This document shows, one piece after another, positions 23,008 through 32,283 of a stretch of DNA of 64,000 nucleotides (within the stretch, counting starts at the first letter, position 1; each line of letters opens with the position of its first letter). The DNA lies in assembly GCF_009823805.1 (NCBI RefSeq), contig NZ_WUEK01000009.1:62001-126000 (forward strand), read 5' to 3'. The notes beneath the pieces are model-generated. The model worked only from the letters and a program-made list of their open reading frames with translations. It was not told the origin of the DNA and did not search any database. Origin of the DNA: Nocardioides flavescens. Lineage in GTDB: Bacteria > Actinomycetota > Actinomycetes > Propionibacteriales > Nocardioidaceae. The position numbers and the translations under genes are program-made.

Positions 23008-25854
23008 CTATCCCGCGGGCTCGACGACCCGGGACCCTGCCGACCGGGACGGACCGAGGTCGGCGAGCGGCAGCCGCACCGTGAAGACCGAGCCCTCCAG
23101 GTGGGCCGACTCGACCTCGATGCTCCCGCCGTGCGCCGACACGATGGCGGAGACGATCGACAGCCCGAGCCCGGTGCCCTGGATCTGGCGGCTCTGGGCG
23201 GTGGTGGAGCGGAAGAACCGCTCGAACAGGGCACCCTGCTCGGCGACGGGGATGCCGATGCCGGTGTCGCGCACCCGCACGACGGCCTCACCGGCCTCGA
23301 CGCCCATCTCCAGGGTGACCGTGCCGCCGTCCTCGGTGAACTTCACGGCGTTCGACAGCAGGTTGACCATCACCCGCTCGAGCTGCGCCCGGTCGCCGAG
23401 CACCGGCACGGCGTCCGCGGGCCGGCGTACGTCGAGGGCGAGGCGGCGGCGGCCGACCAGGGGGCGCACTGCGTCCTCGACGGAGGTCAGGGTCGCCGCG
23501 AGGTCGACCGGGTCGTGGCGCCAGTGCACCGTGCGGGCGTCGAGACCCGAGAGCATGAGGAGGTCGTTGATCATCGCGATGAGGCGCTGACCGTTGCGCC
23601 CGATCGAGTCGAGCAGCGGCACTTGGTCCGGCAGCGGCTCGACGATCGAGCCGTCGCGGAGCATCTCGGTGTAGCCGACGATGGAGGTGACCGGCGTGCG
23701 GAGCTCGTGCGAGACGGTCGAGACGAACTCGTTCTTGGCCTGGTCGAGCGAGCGCAGCCGGTCGACGGCGTCGCGCTCCTTGTCGAGAGCGGCGATCAGC
23801 ACCTCCTGGCTGTGCCGCTGCTCGGTGACGTCACGGGCGACGCAGAGGTAGCCGGTGCGGGCGGTCAGCGAGTCCTGGGCGACCGAGAGGGTCATCGAGA
23901 CCAGCTGCTCGCCGGCGGTGCGGGTCAGCCAGGTCCAGTCGCGCGCCTGCGTCTCGCCGTCGCGGCCCAGGCCGCGGACCAGGATGTCGAAGGCGTCCTC
24001 GACGCTCTCGGCGCCGGTGCGCTCGAGCAGCTCCGTCGGCTTGAGGAGGCGGTGGAACGGCACCCCCACGAGCTCCTCGCGCTCGTAGCCGAGCAGGTGG
24101 GCCGTGCCGCTGTTGACCACGCTGATCCGTCCGGCGGTGTCGATGCCGATGATCGCGGTCGACTGGGAGGCCTCCATGAGGTGGTCGACGAGGCCGGTCG
24201 TGGTGCGCTCGTCGGTCACGTCCATGCCGGTCATCACGGCGTACGACGGGCGGCCCAGCTCGTCGCGGACGACGTCGGAGTTCCAGACGATGCGCAGCGC
24301 CTGACCGGAGCGCGTCACGGCGTCGGCCTCGTGGGAGGCCGTGCGGTCGGAGTCGTCGAGCCAGTCGAGCAGGGCCCGGAGGTCGCGGGCCTCGGGCGGG
24401 GCGATGCCGGTGTCCCAGACCTGGCGTCCGAGCAGCTCGGCCTCGGTGTAGCCGGTGATCTGCTCGGTCGCGGCGTTGACGCGCACGACCACGCCCTCGA
24501 GATCGGTGACGAGGATGATGCAGTTGGTGGTGTCGAGCGTGGCGTTGGTGAGCTTCTGCGCGACCTCGAGGGCCCGGCGCGCCGTGTAGGCCGTCGTGAC
24601 GTCGAGCAGCTGGACGGCGAAGAACGGCGTGCTGCCCGGCTCGCTCAGGGGCGACAGGAGCAGGTCGACCCGGCCCTCGCGCGGGGGGCGCAGCGGCGCC
24701 TCGGTGCGCCACCCGTGCTGGGTGCCGCGGAGCAGGCGGGGGAGCGCCGCGTGGTAGTCAGGTCCGAGCTCAACCAGGTCGCCGAGCCGGCGGCCGACGA
24801 GGTCGTCCTCGGTGCCGCCCAGCACGCCGGCTGCGGTGTCGTTGAGCTCGACGACCACGAGCTCGCGGCCCGAGGCGGCCGGCTCGACGAAGGCCATGCC
24901 GACGAGCGACTCGGTGAAGTTGCGGCGGAAGAGCAGCGAGTCGGAGGTGATCCGCTCGACGAGGGCGGCGTTGCGCTCGGCGGCGATGCACAGCGGCAGG
25001 ACGAGCAGGGCGGCGCAGGCCAGGAACCCCTGCCCGAGGGCGGCGGCCAGCAGCGGGCGCAGGTCGCTGCCGGCCAGCGCGGTCGCGAACGGGCCCTGGC
25101 CGTGCGCGGTGAGGAGCGAGGCCACGACGGCGAAGATCCCGAGCTCGGCGGTCAGGACGGGCAGCCCGAGCCGTAGGGCGGCCCAGCTGAGCGCGACGAC
25201 CGGCGCGATGGCGATCGGTGCGGTCTGCTGGAAGGCGAAGACGAGCACGGTGGTCGCCACCAGGACCGACACCTGGGCGGCGAGCTCGACCCCCCGGCGC
25301 GGCGGGCGGGGCTCGTCACCGAGGACGAGGAGGAGCGGCAGGAGCGTCATCAGGGCGGCGACGTGCGAGGCGAAGGTCGACTCGACAGTGGCCGAGAAGT
25401 CACCGGCGCCGAGCAGCCGGACCACGCTCGCGGCGCTCAGGCTGAGCACCGCGGCGGCGACGAGCGCCGTCGCCAGGAGCCGCAGGAAGTCCTCCTGCGA
25501 CGCGAGCCGCGCCGCCCGGCGCCCGGCGGAGGTCAGCAGCAGGGCCGCGACGCCGGCCTCGACGGTGTTGGTGACCCCGAAGCCGATCGACAAGTCCCAT
25601 GCGCGACCACCCGTCACGCTGGCCAGGACACTGACGACGAACACCGCGGGAGCCAGCGCCGGCCACCGGCGCGCCGGGCTGAGGGCGAAGGTCGCGACGC
25701 AGAACGCCGTCGCCGGCCAGAACGTCGTGATCGGGAACCCGTCGGGCTTGAAGAACACCGCGCCGCGCCCGGCGACGTACACACCCACGAGCAGGAGCAG
25801 GAGCGTGCGCCACGACGGCGCGCGCACGTCGCCGCTCGTCGGGCCGGTGCTCAC
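23008..25854 (-). CDS. MASE1-PAS sensor histidine kinase
   Basis: 948 residues. The N-terminal ~280 form a MASE1-like membrane sensor (FFKPDGFPITTFWPATA, about eight helices). About three PAS domains follow (roughly 290-420, 430-560, 560-690), then HisKA with phospho-acceptor H716 in SHELRTPVTSIVGYTEML, and a HATPase with NLLSNAVKF, DTGIGIP and GTGLGLSI. GTG 25854 was preferred over GTG 25872 because a GAGACT box precedes it by six bases (leaderless pattern). No response regulator gene is adjacent, so its partner is elsewhere. Confidence 0.9.
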   Translation of the reverse strand: MSTGPTSGDVRAPSWRTLLLLLVGVYVAGRGAVFFKPDGFPITTFWPATAFCVATFALSPARRWPALAPAVFVVSVLASVTGGRAWDLSIGFGVTNTVEAGVAALLLTSAGRRAARLASQEDFLRLLATALVAAAVLSLSAASVVRLLGAGDFSATVESTFASHVAALMTLLPLLLVLGDEPRPPRRGVELAAQVSVLVATTVLVFAFQQTAPIAIAPVVALSWAALRLGLPVLTAELGIFAVVASLLTAHGQGPFATALAGSDLRPLLAAALGQGFLACAALLVLPLCIAAERNAALVERITSDSLLFRRNFTESLVGMAFVEPAASGRELVVVELNDTAAGVLGGTEDDLVGRRLGDLVELGPDYHAALPRLLRGTQHGWRTEAPLRPPREGRVDLLLSPLSEPGSTPFFAVQLLDVTTAYTARRALEVAQKLTNATLDTTNCIILVTDLEGVVVRVNAATEQITGYTEAELLGRQVWDTGIAPPEARDLRALLDWLDDSDRTASHEADAVTRSGQALRIVWNSDVVRDELGRPSYAVMTGMDVTDERTTTGLVDHLMEASQSTAIIGIDTAGRISVVNSGTAHLLGYEREELVGVPFHRLLKPTELLERTGAESVEDAFDILVRGLGRDGETQARDWTWLTRTAGEQLVSMTLSVAQDSLTARTGYLCVARDVTEQRHSQEVLIAALDKERDAVDRLRSLDQAKNEFVSTVSHELRTPVTSIVGYTEMLRDGSIVEPLPDQVPLLDSIGRNGQRLIAMINDLLMLSGLDARTVHWRHDPVDLAATLTSVEDAVRPLVGRRRLALDVRRPADAVPVLGDRAQLERVMVNLLSNAVKFTEDGGTVTLEMGVEAGEAVVRVRDTGIGIPVAEQGALFERFFRSTTAQSRQIQGTGLGLSIVSAIVSAHGGSIEVESAHLEGSVFTVRLPLADLGPSRSAGSRVVEPAG

Positions 25855-25913
25855 GCGGTCAGTCTCGTGCACGCGGGCCCCCGGGCGTGGGAACTTCGGC
25901 TACCTTCGGCAAC

Positions 25914-26768
25914 GTGCTGGTCTCTGAACGCATCGGACAGCTGTTCGTCGACGCGGGCTCGGGGCGCGACCGCCTGGAGTACACCGAGTACGGCGCGGGC
26001 GAGCAGTGGGTGGTGCTGCTGCACGGCCAGCTGATGCCGCGCCGGATGCAGCAGCCGCTGGCGCGCGCGCTCGCCTCTCGCGGCCTGCACGTCGTGACCC
26101 TCGACCTGCTGGGCCACGGCCGCTCCGATCGGCCCGCCGACCCGCTCGTCTACTCCATGACGGCGTTCGCGGAGCAGGTCGTCGCCCTGCTCGACCACCT
26201 CGGGGCCGACCAGGCGGTCATCGGCGGCACCTCGCTCGGGGCCAACGTCTCGCTCGAGGTGGCCGACCTCGCGCCCGAGCGCGTGCGGGGCCTGATCTGC
26301 GAGATGCCGGTCCTCGACAACGCCGTCGAGGCGGGCATCCTCGCCTTCGCGCCGCTGATGTTCGCCGCCCGCTTCGTGCCGTGGAGCGTCGACGCCCTGC
26401 GGGCGCTGACCCGCCCCGTGCCCCGCGGGCTGGTGCCGTTCTGGACCGGGATCGTCCTCGACACCCTCGACCAGCGCTCCGACTCCCTGGCCGCCGTCGT
26501 GCACGGCATCTTCTTCGGCCGCATCGCCCCTCCCTCGCGGCGCCGTCGCGAGCTGCGCGTGCCCGCGCTCGTCGTCGGCCACCCCGCGGACCCGATCCAC
26601 CCCGCCGCCGACGCGGCGATGCTCGCCGACGAGATGCCCAACGCGCGCTTCGTGCGCGCCCGCAGCATCCTCGAGTGGCGGGTCTGGCCCGAGCGGCTCG
26701 ACCACGAGGCGGCGGAGTTCGCGCTCGAGTGCTGGGCCACGCCCGCCGAGGTGCTCCGCCAGGGATAG
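25914..26768 (+). CDS. Alpha/beta-fold hydrolase
   Basis: 284 residues with the canonical alpha/beta hydrolase order: oxyanion strand VVLLHGQ, DLLGHGRSDRP, nucleophile elbow GGTSLGANVS (Ser), and late VVGHPADPIHP (Asp) and a C-terminal His region. The substrate is unknown; it could be an esterase, lactonase or similar. It diverges from the sensor kinase with only ~59 bases between starts. A TACCTT box (25901-25906) lies seven bases before GTG 25914, suggesting a leaderless transcript. Confidence 0.8.
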   Translation: MLVSERIGQLFVDAGSGRDRLEYTEYGAGEQWVVLLHGQLMPRRMQQPLARALASRGLHVVTLDLLGHGRSDRPADPLVYSMTAFAEQVVALLDHLGADQAVIGGTSLGANVSLEVADLAPERVRGLICEMPVLDNAVEAGILAFAPLMFAARFVPWSVDALRALTRPVPRGLVPFWTGIVLDTLDQRSDSLAAVVHGIFFGRIAPPSRRRRELRVPALVVGHPADPIHPAADAAMLADEMPNARFVRARSILEWRVWPERLDHEAAEFALECWATPAEVLRQG

Positions 26769-26862
26769 CCCGCGACCTTCCGCACGCGGGTGACGTACGG
26801 CGGGCGGCGTGTCCGGGGGTGCGGAACGTCGCGTACTACCCGCGGCGGGGGAGACTGGTCGG

Positions 26863-27603
26863 GTGCCGTTGTACCGCGACGAGGCGATCGTCCTGCGCAC
26901 CCACAAGCTGGGCGAGGCCGACCGCATCGTCACCCTGCTGACCCGCGCCCACGGACGGGTCCGCGCGGTGGCCAAGGGGGTGCGGCGCACGTCGTCGAAG
27001 TTCGGCTCGCGGCTCGAGCCGTTCACCCACGTCGACCTGCAGCTGGCCGAGGGCCGCAACCTCGACACGATCACCCAGGCCGAGACGCACACGCCGTTCG
27101 CCTCCGCACTGGGCGCCGACTACGAGCGCTACACCGCCGGCACCGTGATGCTCGAGACCGCGGAGCGGCTCGTGGTGGAGGAGAAGCAGCCCTCCACCCA
27201 GCAGTTCCTGCTGCTCGTGGGCGGGCTGCGCGCGATGGTCGGCGGCGAGCGGGGCCCCGGCCAGGTGCTCGACTCCTACCTGCTGCGCTCGCTCGCGGTC
27301 GCGGGCTACGCGCCGTCGTTCGACGCCTGTGCGCGCTGCGGCACGCTGCCGGCGCCCGGGGCGACGCACCGCTGGTTCAACCCGTCGTACGGCGGGATGC
27401 TGTGCACGACCTGTCGCGTGCCCGGCTCGGTGAGCCCGGCAGCCGAGACGGTCGCGCTGCTCGGTGCGCTGCTGGCGGGCGACTGGCCGGTGGTCGAAGC
27501 AGCCGACCCGCGCCACCGCAAGGAGGCGACGGGGCTCGTCTCGGCGTTCCTGCACTGGCACGTCGAGCGCGGGCTGCGCTCGCTGGCCTACGTCGAGCGG
27601 TGA
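26863..27603 (+). CDS. recO: RecO, recombination mediator protein
   Basis: 246 residues. It has the N-terminal OB fold (YRDEAIVLRTHKLGEADRIVTLLTRAHGRVRAVAKGVR) that binds DNA and SSB and helps load RecA in the RecFOR pathway. A C-terminal zinc site is made by CARCG and CTTC. The recO-uppS order is typical for actinobacteria. GTG 26863 lies six bases after a GAGACT box with no Shine-Dalgarno. Confidence 0.94.
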   Translation: MPLYRDEAIVLRTHKLGEADRIVTLLTRAHGRVRAVAKGVRRTSSKFGSRLEPFTHVDLQLAEGRNLDTITQAETHTPFASALGADYERYTAGTVMLETAERLVVEEKQPSTQQFLLLVGGLRAMVGGERGPGQVLDSYLLRSLAVAGYAPSFDACARCGTLPAPGATHRWFNPSYGGMLCTTCRVPGSVSPAAETVALLGALLAGDWPVVEAADPRHRKEATGLVSAFLHWHVERGLRSLAYVER

Positions 27604-27629
27604 GTCCCGGGCCGCGCTAGCGTGCCCGC

Positions 27630-28406
27630 GTGAGCCCCCGCAGCACCCGCAGCGTCCGTCCCCCGACCCCGCACCCGTCGGGTGCGACGCCTCCCGACCT
27701 GCCCCGCTCGCTGGTGCCGGGCCACGTCGCGATCGTCATGGACGGCAACGGCCGCTGGGCCAAGCAGCAGGGGCTGCCGCGCACTCGGGGCCACGAGGAG
27801 GGGGAGAGCTCGCTCTTCGACGTGGTCGAGGGCGCCATCGAGATCGGCGTGAAGGCCATCTCCGCCTACGCGTTCTCGACCGAGAACTGGACCCGCTCGC
27901 CCGAGGAGGTCCGCTTCCTCATGGGCTTCAACCGCGACGTCATCCGCCGCCGGCGCGACGAGATGCACGAGCTGGGCGTGCGCGTGCGCTGGGCGGGGCG
28001 TGCCCCGCGCCTGTGGCGCTCGGTCATCAAGGAGCTGCAGGTCGCCGAGGAGCTGACGCGCGACAACGACGTCCTCACCCTCACCATGTGCGTCAACTAC
28101 GGCGGCCGCGCCGAGCTCGCCGACGCCGCGCGCTCGATCGCCCGCGAGGTCGCCGCCGGTCGGCTGAACCCGGACAAGGTGGACGAGCGCACCTTCGCCC
28201 GCCACCTCTACCTCCCCGACCTCGGCGACGCCGACCTGGTCTGGCGCACCTCCGGTGAGCAGCGGCTCTCCAACTTCATGCTCTGGCAGGCGGCCTACAG
28301 CGAGTTCGTCTTCACCGACGTGCTCTGGCCCGACGTCGACCGCCGCCACCTCTGGTCGGCCATCGAGACCTACGCCGCCCGGAGTCGGCGCTACGGCAAG
28401 GCCTGA
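27630..28406 (+). CDS. uppS: Isoprenyl diphosphate synthase, UppS-type
   Basis: Cis-prenyltransferase of 258 residues that makes long-chain polyprenyl diphosphate, the lipid carrier for peptidoglycan and other glycans. Catalytic D38 is in VMDGNGRWAKQQGLPRTRGHEEG; later motifs AYAFSTENWTRS, CVNYGGRAEL and WRTSGEQRLSNFMLWQAAYSEF are intact. Actinobacteria often have two paralogues making different chain lengths; this cannot be resolved here. TAGCGT (27618-27623) lies six bases before GTG 27630. Confidence 0.93.
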   Translation: MSPRSTRSVRPPTPHPSGATPPDLPRSLVPGHVAIVMDGNGRWAKQQGLPRTRGHEEGESSLFDVVEGAIEIGVKAISAYAFSTENWTRSPEEVRFLMGFNRDVIRRRRDEMHELGVRVRWAGRAPRLWRSVIKELQVAEELTRDNDVLTLTMCVNYGGRAELADAARSIAREVAAGRLNPDKVDERTFARHLYLPDLGDADLVWRTSGEQRLSNFMLWQAAYSEFVFTDVLWPDVDRRHLWSAIETYAARSRRYGKA

Positions 28407-28419
28407 CCCTCCGCCCCTG

Positions 28420-28627
28420 GCGTCGACAGTCGAACTTTCGGGACGTGCTGGCGTCCCGGATGTTCGACTGTCGATGACGCGGCCACCTGTCGGGGGTCGT
28501 CGGTCGGTCTGTGCAACATCCGTGTCGTCTGACGGCCCCGATGTTGCACAGACGCCCTCCGCCTCTGACCCGGCGTCGACAGTCGAACTTTCGGGACGTG
28601 CTGGCGTCCCGGATGTTCGACTGTCGA
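28420..28627. repeat. Two identical 55-base inverted-repeat elements flanking a third palindrome, after uppS
   Basis: Copies at 28420-28474 and 28573-28627 are identical. Each folds as CGACAGTCGAAC, then GGGACG, loop TGCTGG, CGTCCC, and GTTCGACTGTCG. Between them a third hairpin has 13-base arms TCTGTGCAACATC (28508-28520) and GATGTTGCACAGA (28540-28552). No protein is credible here. They separate the converging uppS and lysR genes and may terminate both. Confidence 0.9.
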
Positions 28628-28650
28628 GCACACGGCCCCCGGCGCAGGCC

Positions 28651-29556
28651 TCAGGCGGCCAGCTCGGCGGCGAGAGCGGAGAGCTCGTCGAGGACGCGGC
28701 GCACGACGGGGCGCTCGGCGGTGTCGGCGCGGACGAGGGCGTCGATCCGGCGGGCGGCGCGGACGCCGCGGAGGGGGAGCAGGCGGACGCCGGGGTGGCG
28801 CCCGCAGGTGTAGCGGGGGAGCAGGGCGATGCCGTGGTCGGCCGCGACCAGCTCGAGCACGACGTGGAAGTCGTTGATCCGGGAGACGACGCGGGGTGCG
28901 GCGGCCTCGGTGCTCAGCACCGCGCGCAGCACCTCCCCGACCGGGAAGCCCTCCTTGACGGTGATCCAGCGCTCGTCGGCGAGGTCGGTGGGGCGCACGC
29001 CGCCGTCGCCGCGTTGCGCGAGGGGGTGACCGAGGCCGACCGCGACGTCGAGGGGCTCGCGCAGCAGGGGTACGACGCGCACGCCCGGCGCACCGACCCA
29101 GGCGGGCTCGCCCTCGGGCCGGTGGGCGATGACGACGTCGATGCGGTCGGTGAGGGGGGCGAAGTCGTGCAGCGCGACGTCCTCGTCGCTGCACTCCACC
29201 TCGACGCCGGTGCCGGCGAGCCGGGTGAGCAGACCGGGGAGCAGGAGCTCGGCCCCGGAGGAGAACGCCGAGACCCGGACCAGCCCGGTGGCCGCCTCCT
29301 GCTGGTCGAGGACGGCGCTGCGCGCCCGGGCCATCGCGACCGCCACCTCGTCGGCGGCCTCGGCGAGGGCGAGGCCGGCCCGGGTCAGCCGCAGACCGCG
29401 GCCGACCCGCTCGGTGAGCGGGGTCCCGCTCTGGCGCGCGAGCGAGGCCAGGTGCTGGGAGACGGCCGACGGGGTGAGGTGCAGCACGGCCGCGGCGCCG
29501 GTGACGCTGCCCTGCGAGCGCACCGCCCGCAGTGCCTCCAGCGCCCGCACGTCCAT
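28651..29556 (-). CDS. LysR family transcriptional regulator
   Basis: 301 residues. It has an N-terminal winged HTH (MDVRALEALRAVRSQGSVTGAAAVLHLTPSAVSQHLASL) and a C-terminal effector domain (about residues 90-295). It diverges from an EamA-type exporter with 105 bases between, the classic arrangement in which the LysR protein controls its neighbour. The ligand is unknown. Confidence 0.9.
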   Translation of the reverse strand: MDVRALEALRAVRSQGSVTGAAAVLHLTPSAVSQHLASLARQSGTPLTERVGRGLRLTRAGLALAEAADEVAVAMARARSAVLDQQEAATGLVRVSAFSSGAELLLPGLLTRLAGTGVEVECSDEDVALHDFAPLTDRIDVVIAHRPEGEPAWVGAPGVRVVPLLREPLDVAVGLGHPLAQRGDGGVRPTDLADERWITVKEGFPVGEVLRAVLSTEAAAPRVVSRINDFHVVLELVAADHGIALLPRYTCGRHPGVRLLPLRGVRAARRIDALVRADTAERPVVRRVLDELSALAAELAA

Positions 29557-29588
29557 CCGCCCATCATGGCCCACCCACAGCCCGATCG

Positions 29589-29603
29589 TGCAGTCGTACT
29601 GCA
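29589..29603. promoter_or_regulatory. Probable LysR operator between lysR and the EamA gene
   Basis: TGCAGT-CGT-ACTGCA is a perfect six-base dyad with a three-base spacer in the divergent gap; a further half-site ACTGCA lies at about 29629-29634. Position and symmetry fit a LysR-type site; binding is inferred. Confidence 0.5.
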
Positions 29604-29661
29604 TGGTCGCTGTGTCAGATGTCGATGGACTGCACCGTCTCCGGCGCCCCACAGTGGACGC

Positions 29662-30633
29662 GTGCCGCTCTCCGCCCGCCTCCTGGCCCTGCTCGTCGCC
29701 GTCACGTGGGGGTTCAACTTCGTCGCGATCCACCTCTCGCTCGAGCAGTTCCCACCCCTGCTGTGCGCCGCGGTGCGGTTCACGGTGATCGCGGTGCCGG
29801 TCGTGCTGTTCGTGCCCCGCCCGCGGGGGGTGCCGCTGCGCTGGCTCCTGGCGTACGGCGCGGGCTTCGGCGTCGCGCAGTTCGTCTTCCTCTACGTCGC
29901 GATGGCCGTCGGCATGCCGGCCGGTCTCGCCTCGCTGGTGCTGCAGTCCTCGGCGCCGTTCACGGTCGTGCTCGCCGCGGCGCTCCTGCACGAGCGGCTG
30001 AGCGGACGCCAGGTCGCCGGGGTCCTGGTGGCGGTCGCCGGGCTCCTCGGGATCGCCGCGTCGCGGGCGGAGCTCGGCGGCGCCGCGACGCTGCTGCCGG
30101 TGCTGCTCACCATGCTGGGAGGGCTCGGCTGGGCCTTCGGCAACCTCGCGTCCCGCCTGGCGTGGCGCGAGGCGGTCGCGGCCGGTCGCCCGCCGCGGGG
30201 TGCGGACTCGCTGCGCCTGGTCCTGTGGGTCTCGGTGGTGCCGCCGCTGCCGCTCGCTCTCGCCTCGCTGCTCGTCGAGGGACCGCACCGCATCGCCGGC
30301 GCCTTCACCGGCCTCGGCACGCGCACCGGGCTGCTGGCCCTGGCCGGCCTGGCCTTCACCGTGATGGTCGCGACGCTCGTCGGCCAGGTGATCTGGTCGG
30401 CGCTGATGGCCCGCCACCCGTCGAGCTCGGTCGCGCCGTTCTCGATGCTGGTGCCCGTGGTCGGCATGGTCGCCGCCCACGTCCTCCTCGGTGAGGCGAC
30501 GCCCTGGCGCGAGGTCGCCCTCGGGGCCGTCGTCGTGGCCGGGGTGCTGGTCGGCTCCCGGCCGCCGCGCGTACGCCGCCGCGTGGAGGACGCCGCGCCC
30601 GTGATCGACCGGGCGGCCCTGGCGACGCGCTGA
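29662..30633 (+). CDS. EamA/DMT-family transporter
   Basis: 323 residues with about ten membrane helices in two EamA repeats, beginning RLLALLVAVTWGFNFVAIHLSL, a typical DMT start. Family members export amino acids or metabolites (RhaT/YdcZ/EamA types). Probably regulated by the divergent LysR. CACAGT (29650-29655) lies six bases before GTG 29662, suggesting a leaderless mRNA. Confidence 0.88.
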   Translation: MPLSARLLALLVAVTWGFNFVAIHLSLEQFPPLLCAAVRFTVIAVPVVLFVPRPRGVPLRWLLAYGAGFGVAQFVFLYVAMAVGMPAGLASLVLQSSAPFTVVLAAALLHERLSGRQVAGVLVAVAGLLGIAASRAELGGAATLLPVLLTMLGGLGWAFGNLASRLAWREAVAAGRPPRGADSLRLVLWVSVVPPLPLALASLLVEGPHRIAGAFTGLGTRTGLLALAGLAFTVMVATLVGQVIWSALMARHPSSSVAPFSMLVPVVGMVAAHVLLGEATPWREVALGAVVVAGVLVGSRPPRVRRRVEDAAPVIDRAALATR

Positions 30634-30678
30634 GCGGTTCTGCCCCCGACGGCGCCTCGCACCTGTCACCCTGGCCCC

Positions 30679-32280
30679 GTGAGGGGCCGACCTGTGACCG
30701 GGTCACCGTCGTCGTGGCTGGTCGAGCGCGACCCCCGACTGCCTCAGCTGGGCTTCTCCGCGCTGGTGCTGCTCGACCTGGCGCTGCGTGCCGTCGGCGG
30801 CTCGACGTCGACGCTCTGGCCCTGGGTCGCGGCCGGCGCGGCCGTCCTGATCGCCGCGGTCGTCGCGCTGCTGCCGTGGCGGCGTCTGCCCGACCGCTGG
30901 CGGGTGGCGGTGGCGGTGGCCGACATCGCGGTCGTGGGCGTCGGCCGCCTCGACGACCTCGGTGGCACCGCTCTCCTGGTCCTCGCACCGGCGGCCTGGC
31001 TCGGCTTCGTCAGCGGCCGGCGAGGGGTGGGCCTCACCGCAGCCGCCGTGGCGATGCTCGTCGTGCTCCCCGAGCTGCTCTACCACCGTCTCGGCGCCGG
31101 CATCGGGCTGTCGCGGGCCGTCCTCGCCTGGGTGCTGGCGGTGGCGGTCGCCTGGCTCGTCGCCGTCGTGCTGGAGCAGCTGCGGTCCGGACGCGGGGCG
31201 CTGGCCCACCAGCACCGGGTCAACGAGGCGGTCCTCGACGGCGTCGACGTCGGCCTCGTGCTCCTCGACGAGGACGGCAGGTACGTCCAGATCAACCGCC
31301 GCCACCAGGAGTTCATGGCGGTGGGGTTCCCCGACGGTCACGCCGGCTTCGCCGGCGGTCTGGGCGAGGTCTTCCACGAGGACGCCGTGACCGGCATCGA
31401 GCGCGACGACATGCCGACGTCACGCGCCATGCGCGGCGAGGAGTTCGACGACCAGCTGATCTGGATCGGCAGCGAGCGCGCCGAGCGGCGGGCGCTGTCG
31501 GTCTCGGCCCGCACCGTGCGCGACGGGGACGGCGGCTTCGCCGGGGCCGCCCTGGCCTACAAGGACGTCACCGACCTGGTGCGGGCCCTGCAGGTCAAGG
31601 AGGAGTTCATCGCGCTCGTCTCCCACGAGCTGCGCACCCCGCTCACCTCGATCCACGGGTTCACCGCGCTCGTGCTCGAGCGCGACGACCTCCCCGAGGA
31701 CGCCGTCCACCAGCTCCAGGTCGTCAGCCGCAACGTCGACCGTCTCGACCGGCTCGTCGGCGACCTCCTGCAGACCGCGCAGACCGAGCGCGGGACGGTC
31801 GACGTCGTACGCCGCCCGACCGACCTCGCCGCCCTGGTGCGCGACTGCGTCGAGGCGGCCCGCCCGGCCCTCGAGCGGGCCGGGCTGAGCCTCGAGACGC
31901 ACCTGCCCGAGCGTCTGGAGGTCAGCGTCGACCCCCAGCGCACGGCGCAGGTCGTCGACAACCTCGTCTCCAACGCGGTGAAGTACACCCGCCCCGACGG
32001 GCGGGTCGAGGTGTGCCTCGGGGTGGCCGACGGGGGCGTTGAGCTCGAGGTGCGCGACACCGGCATCGGCATCAGCCCCCGCGACTGCCACCAGGTCTTC
32101 AGCCGCTTCTTCCGCTCGCGCCACGTGACGGAGCAGTCCATCCAGGGGGTCGGGCTCGGGCTGTCGATCTGCAAGGCGATCGTCGAGAGCCACGGGGGCC
32201 GCATCGAGGTCGAGAGCGCCGAGGGCGTCGGGTCGACCTTCCGGGTGCGGCTGCCGTACGACGCGCCGACGGGCGACTGA
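30679..32280 (+). CDS. Membrane sensor histidine kinase with PAS domain
   Basis: 533 residues. About five N-terminal helices (residues 25-165) precede a PAS domain (about 175-300, NEAVLDGVDVGLVLLDEDGRYVQINRRHQEFM). HisKA has phospho-acceptor H316 in VSHELRTPLTSIHGF, and the HATPase carries NLVSNAVKY, DTGIGI and GLGLSICKAI. CACCCT lies six bases before GTG 30679. No response regulator is adjacent, so it is an orphan kinase; the signal is unknown. Confidence 0.9.
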   Translation: MRGRPVTGSPSSWLVERDPRLPQLGFSALVLLDLALRAVGGSTSTLWPWVAAGAAVLIAAVVALLPWRRLPDRWRVAVAVADIAVVGVGRLDDLGGTALLVLAPAAWLGFVSGRRGVGLTAAAVAMLVVLPELLYHRLGAGIGLSRAVLAWVLAVAVAWLVAVVLEQLRSGRGALAHQHRVNEAVLDGVDVGLVLLDEDGRYVQINRRHQEFMAVGFPDGHAGFAGGLGEVFHEDAVTGIERDDMPTSRAMRGEEFDDQLIWIGSERAERRALSVSARTVRDGDGGFAGAALAYKDVTDLVRALQVKEEFIALVSHELRTPLTSIHGFTALVLERDDLPEDAVHQLQVVSRNVDRLDRLVGDLLQTAQTERGTVDVVRRPTDLAALVRDCVEAARPALERAGLSLETHLPERLEVSVDPQRTAQVVDNLVSNAVKYTRPDGRVEVCLGVADGGVELEVRDTGIGISPRDCHQVFSRFFRSRHVTEQSIQGVGLGLSICKAIVESHGGRIEVESAEGVGSTFRVRLPYDAPTGD

Positions 32281-32283
32281 GGC

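Noticed and set aside
22966..25176. 736-residue plus-strand open frame opposite the sensor kinase
   Set aside because: Shadow of the kinase gene; no motifs, biased composition.
28420..28627. Repeat pair considered as CRISPR
   Set aside because: Only two copies, 153 bases apart, themselves palindromic hairpins; no spacer array and no cas genes.
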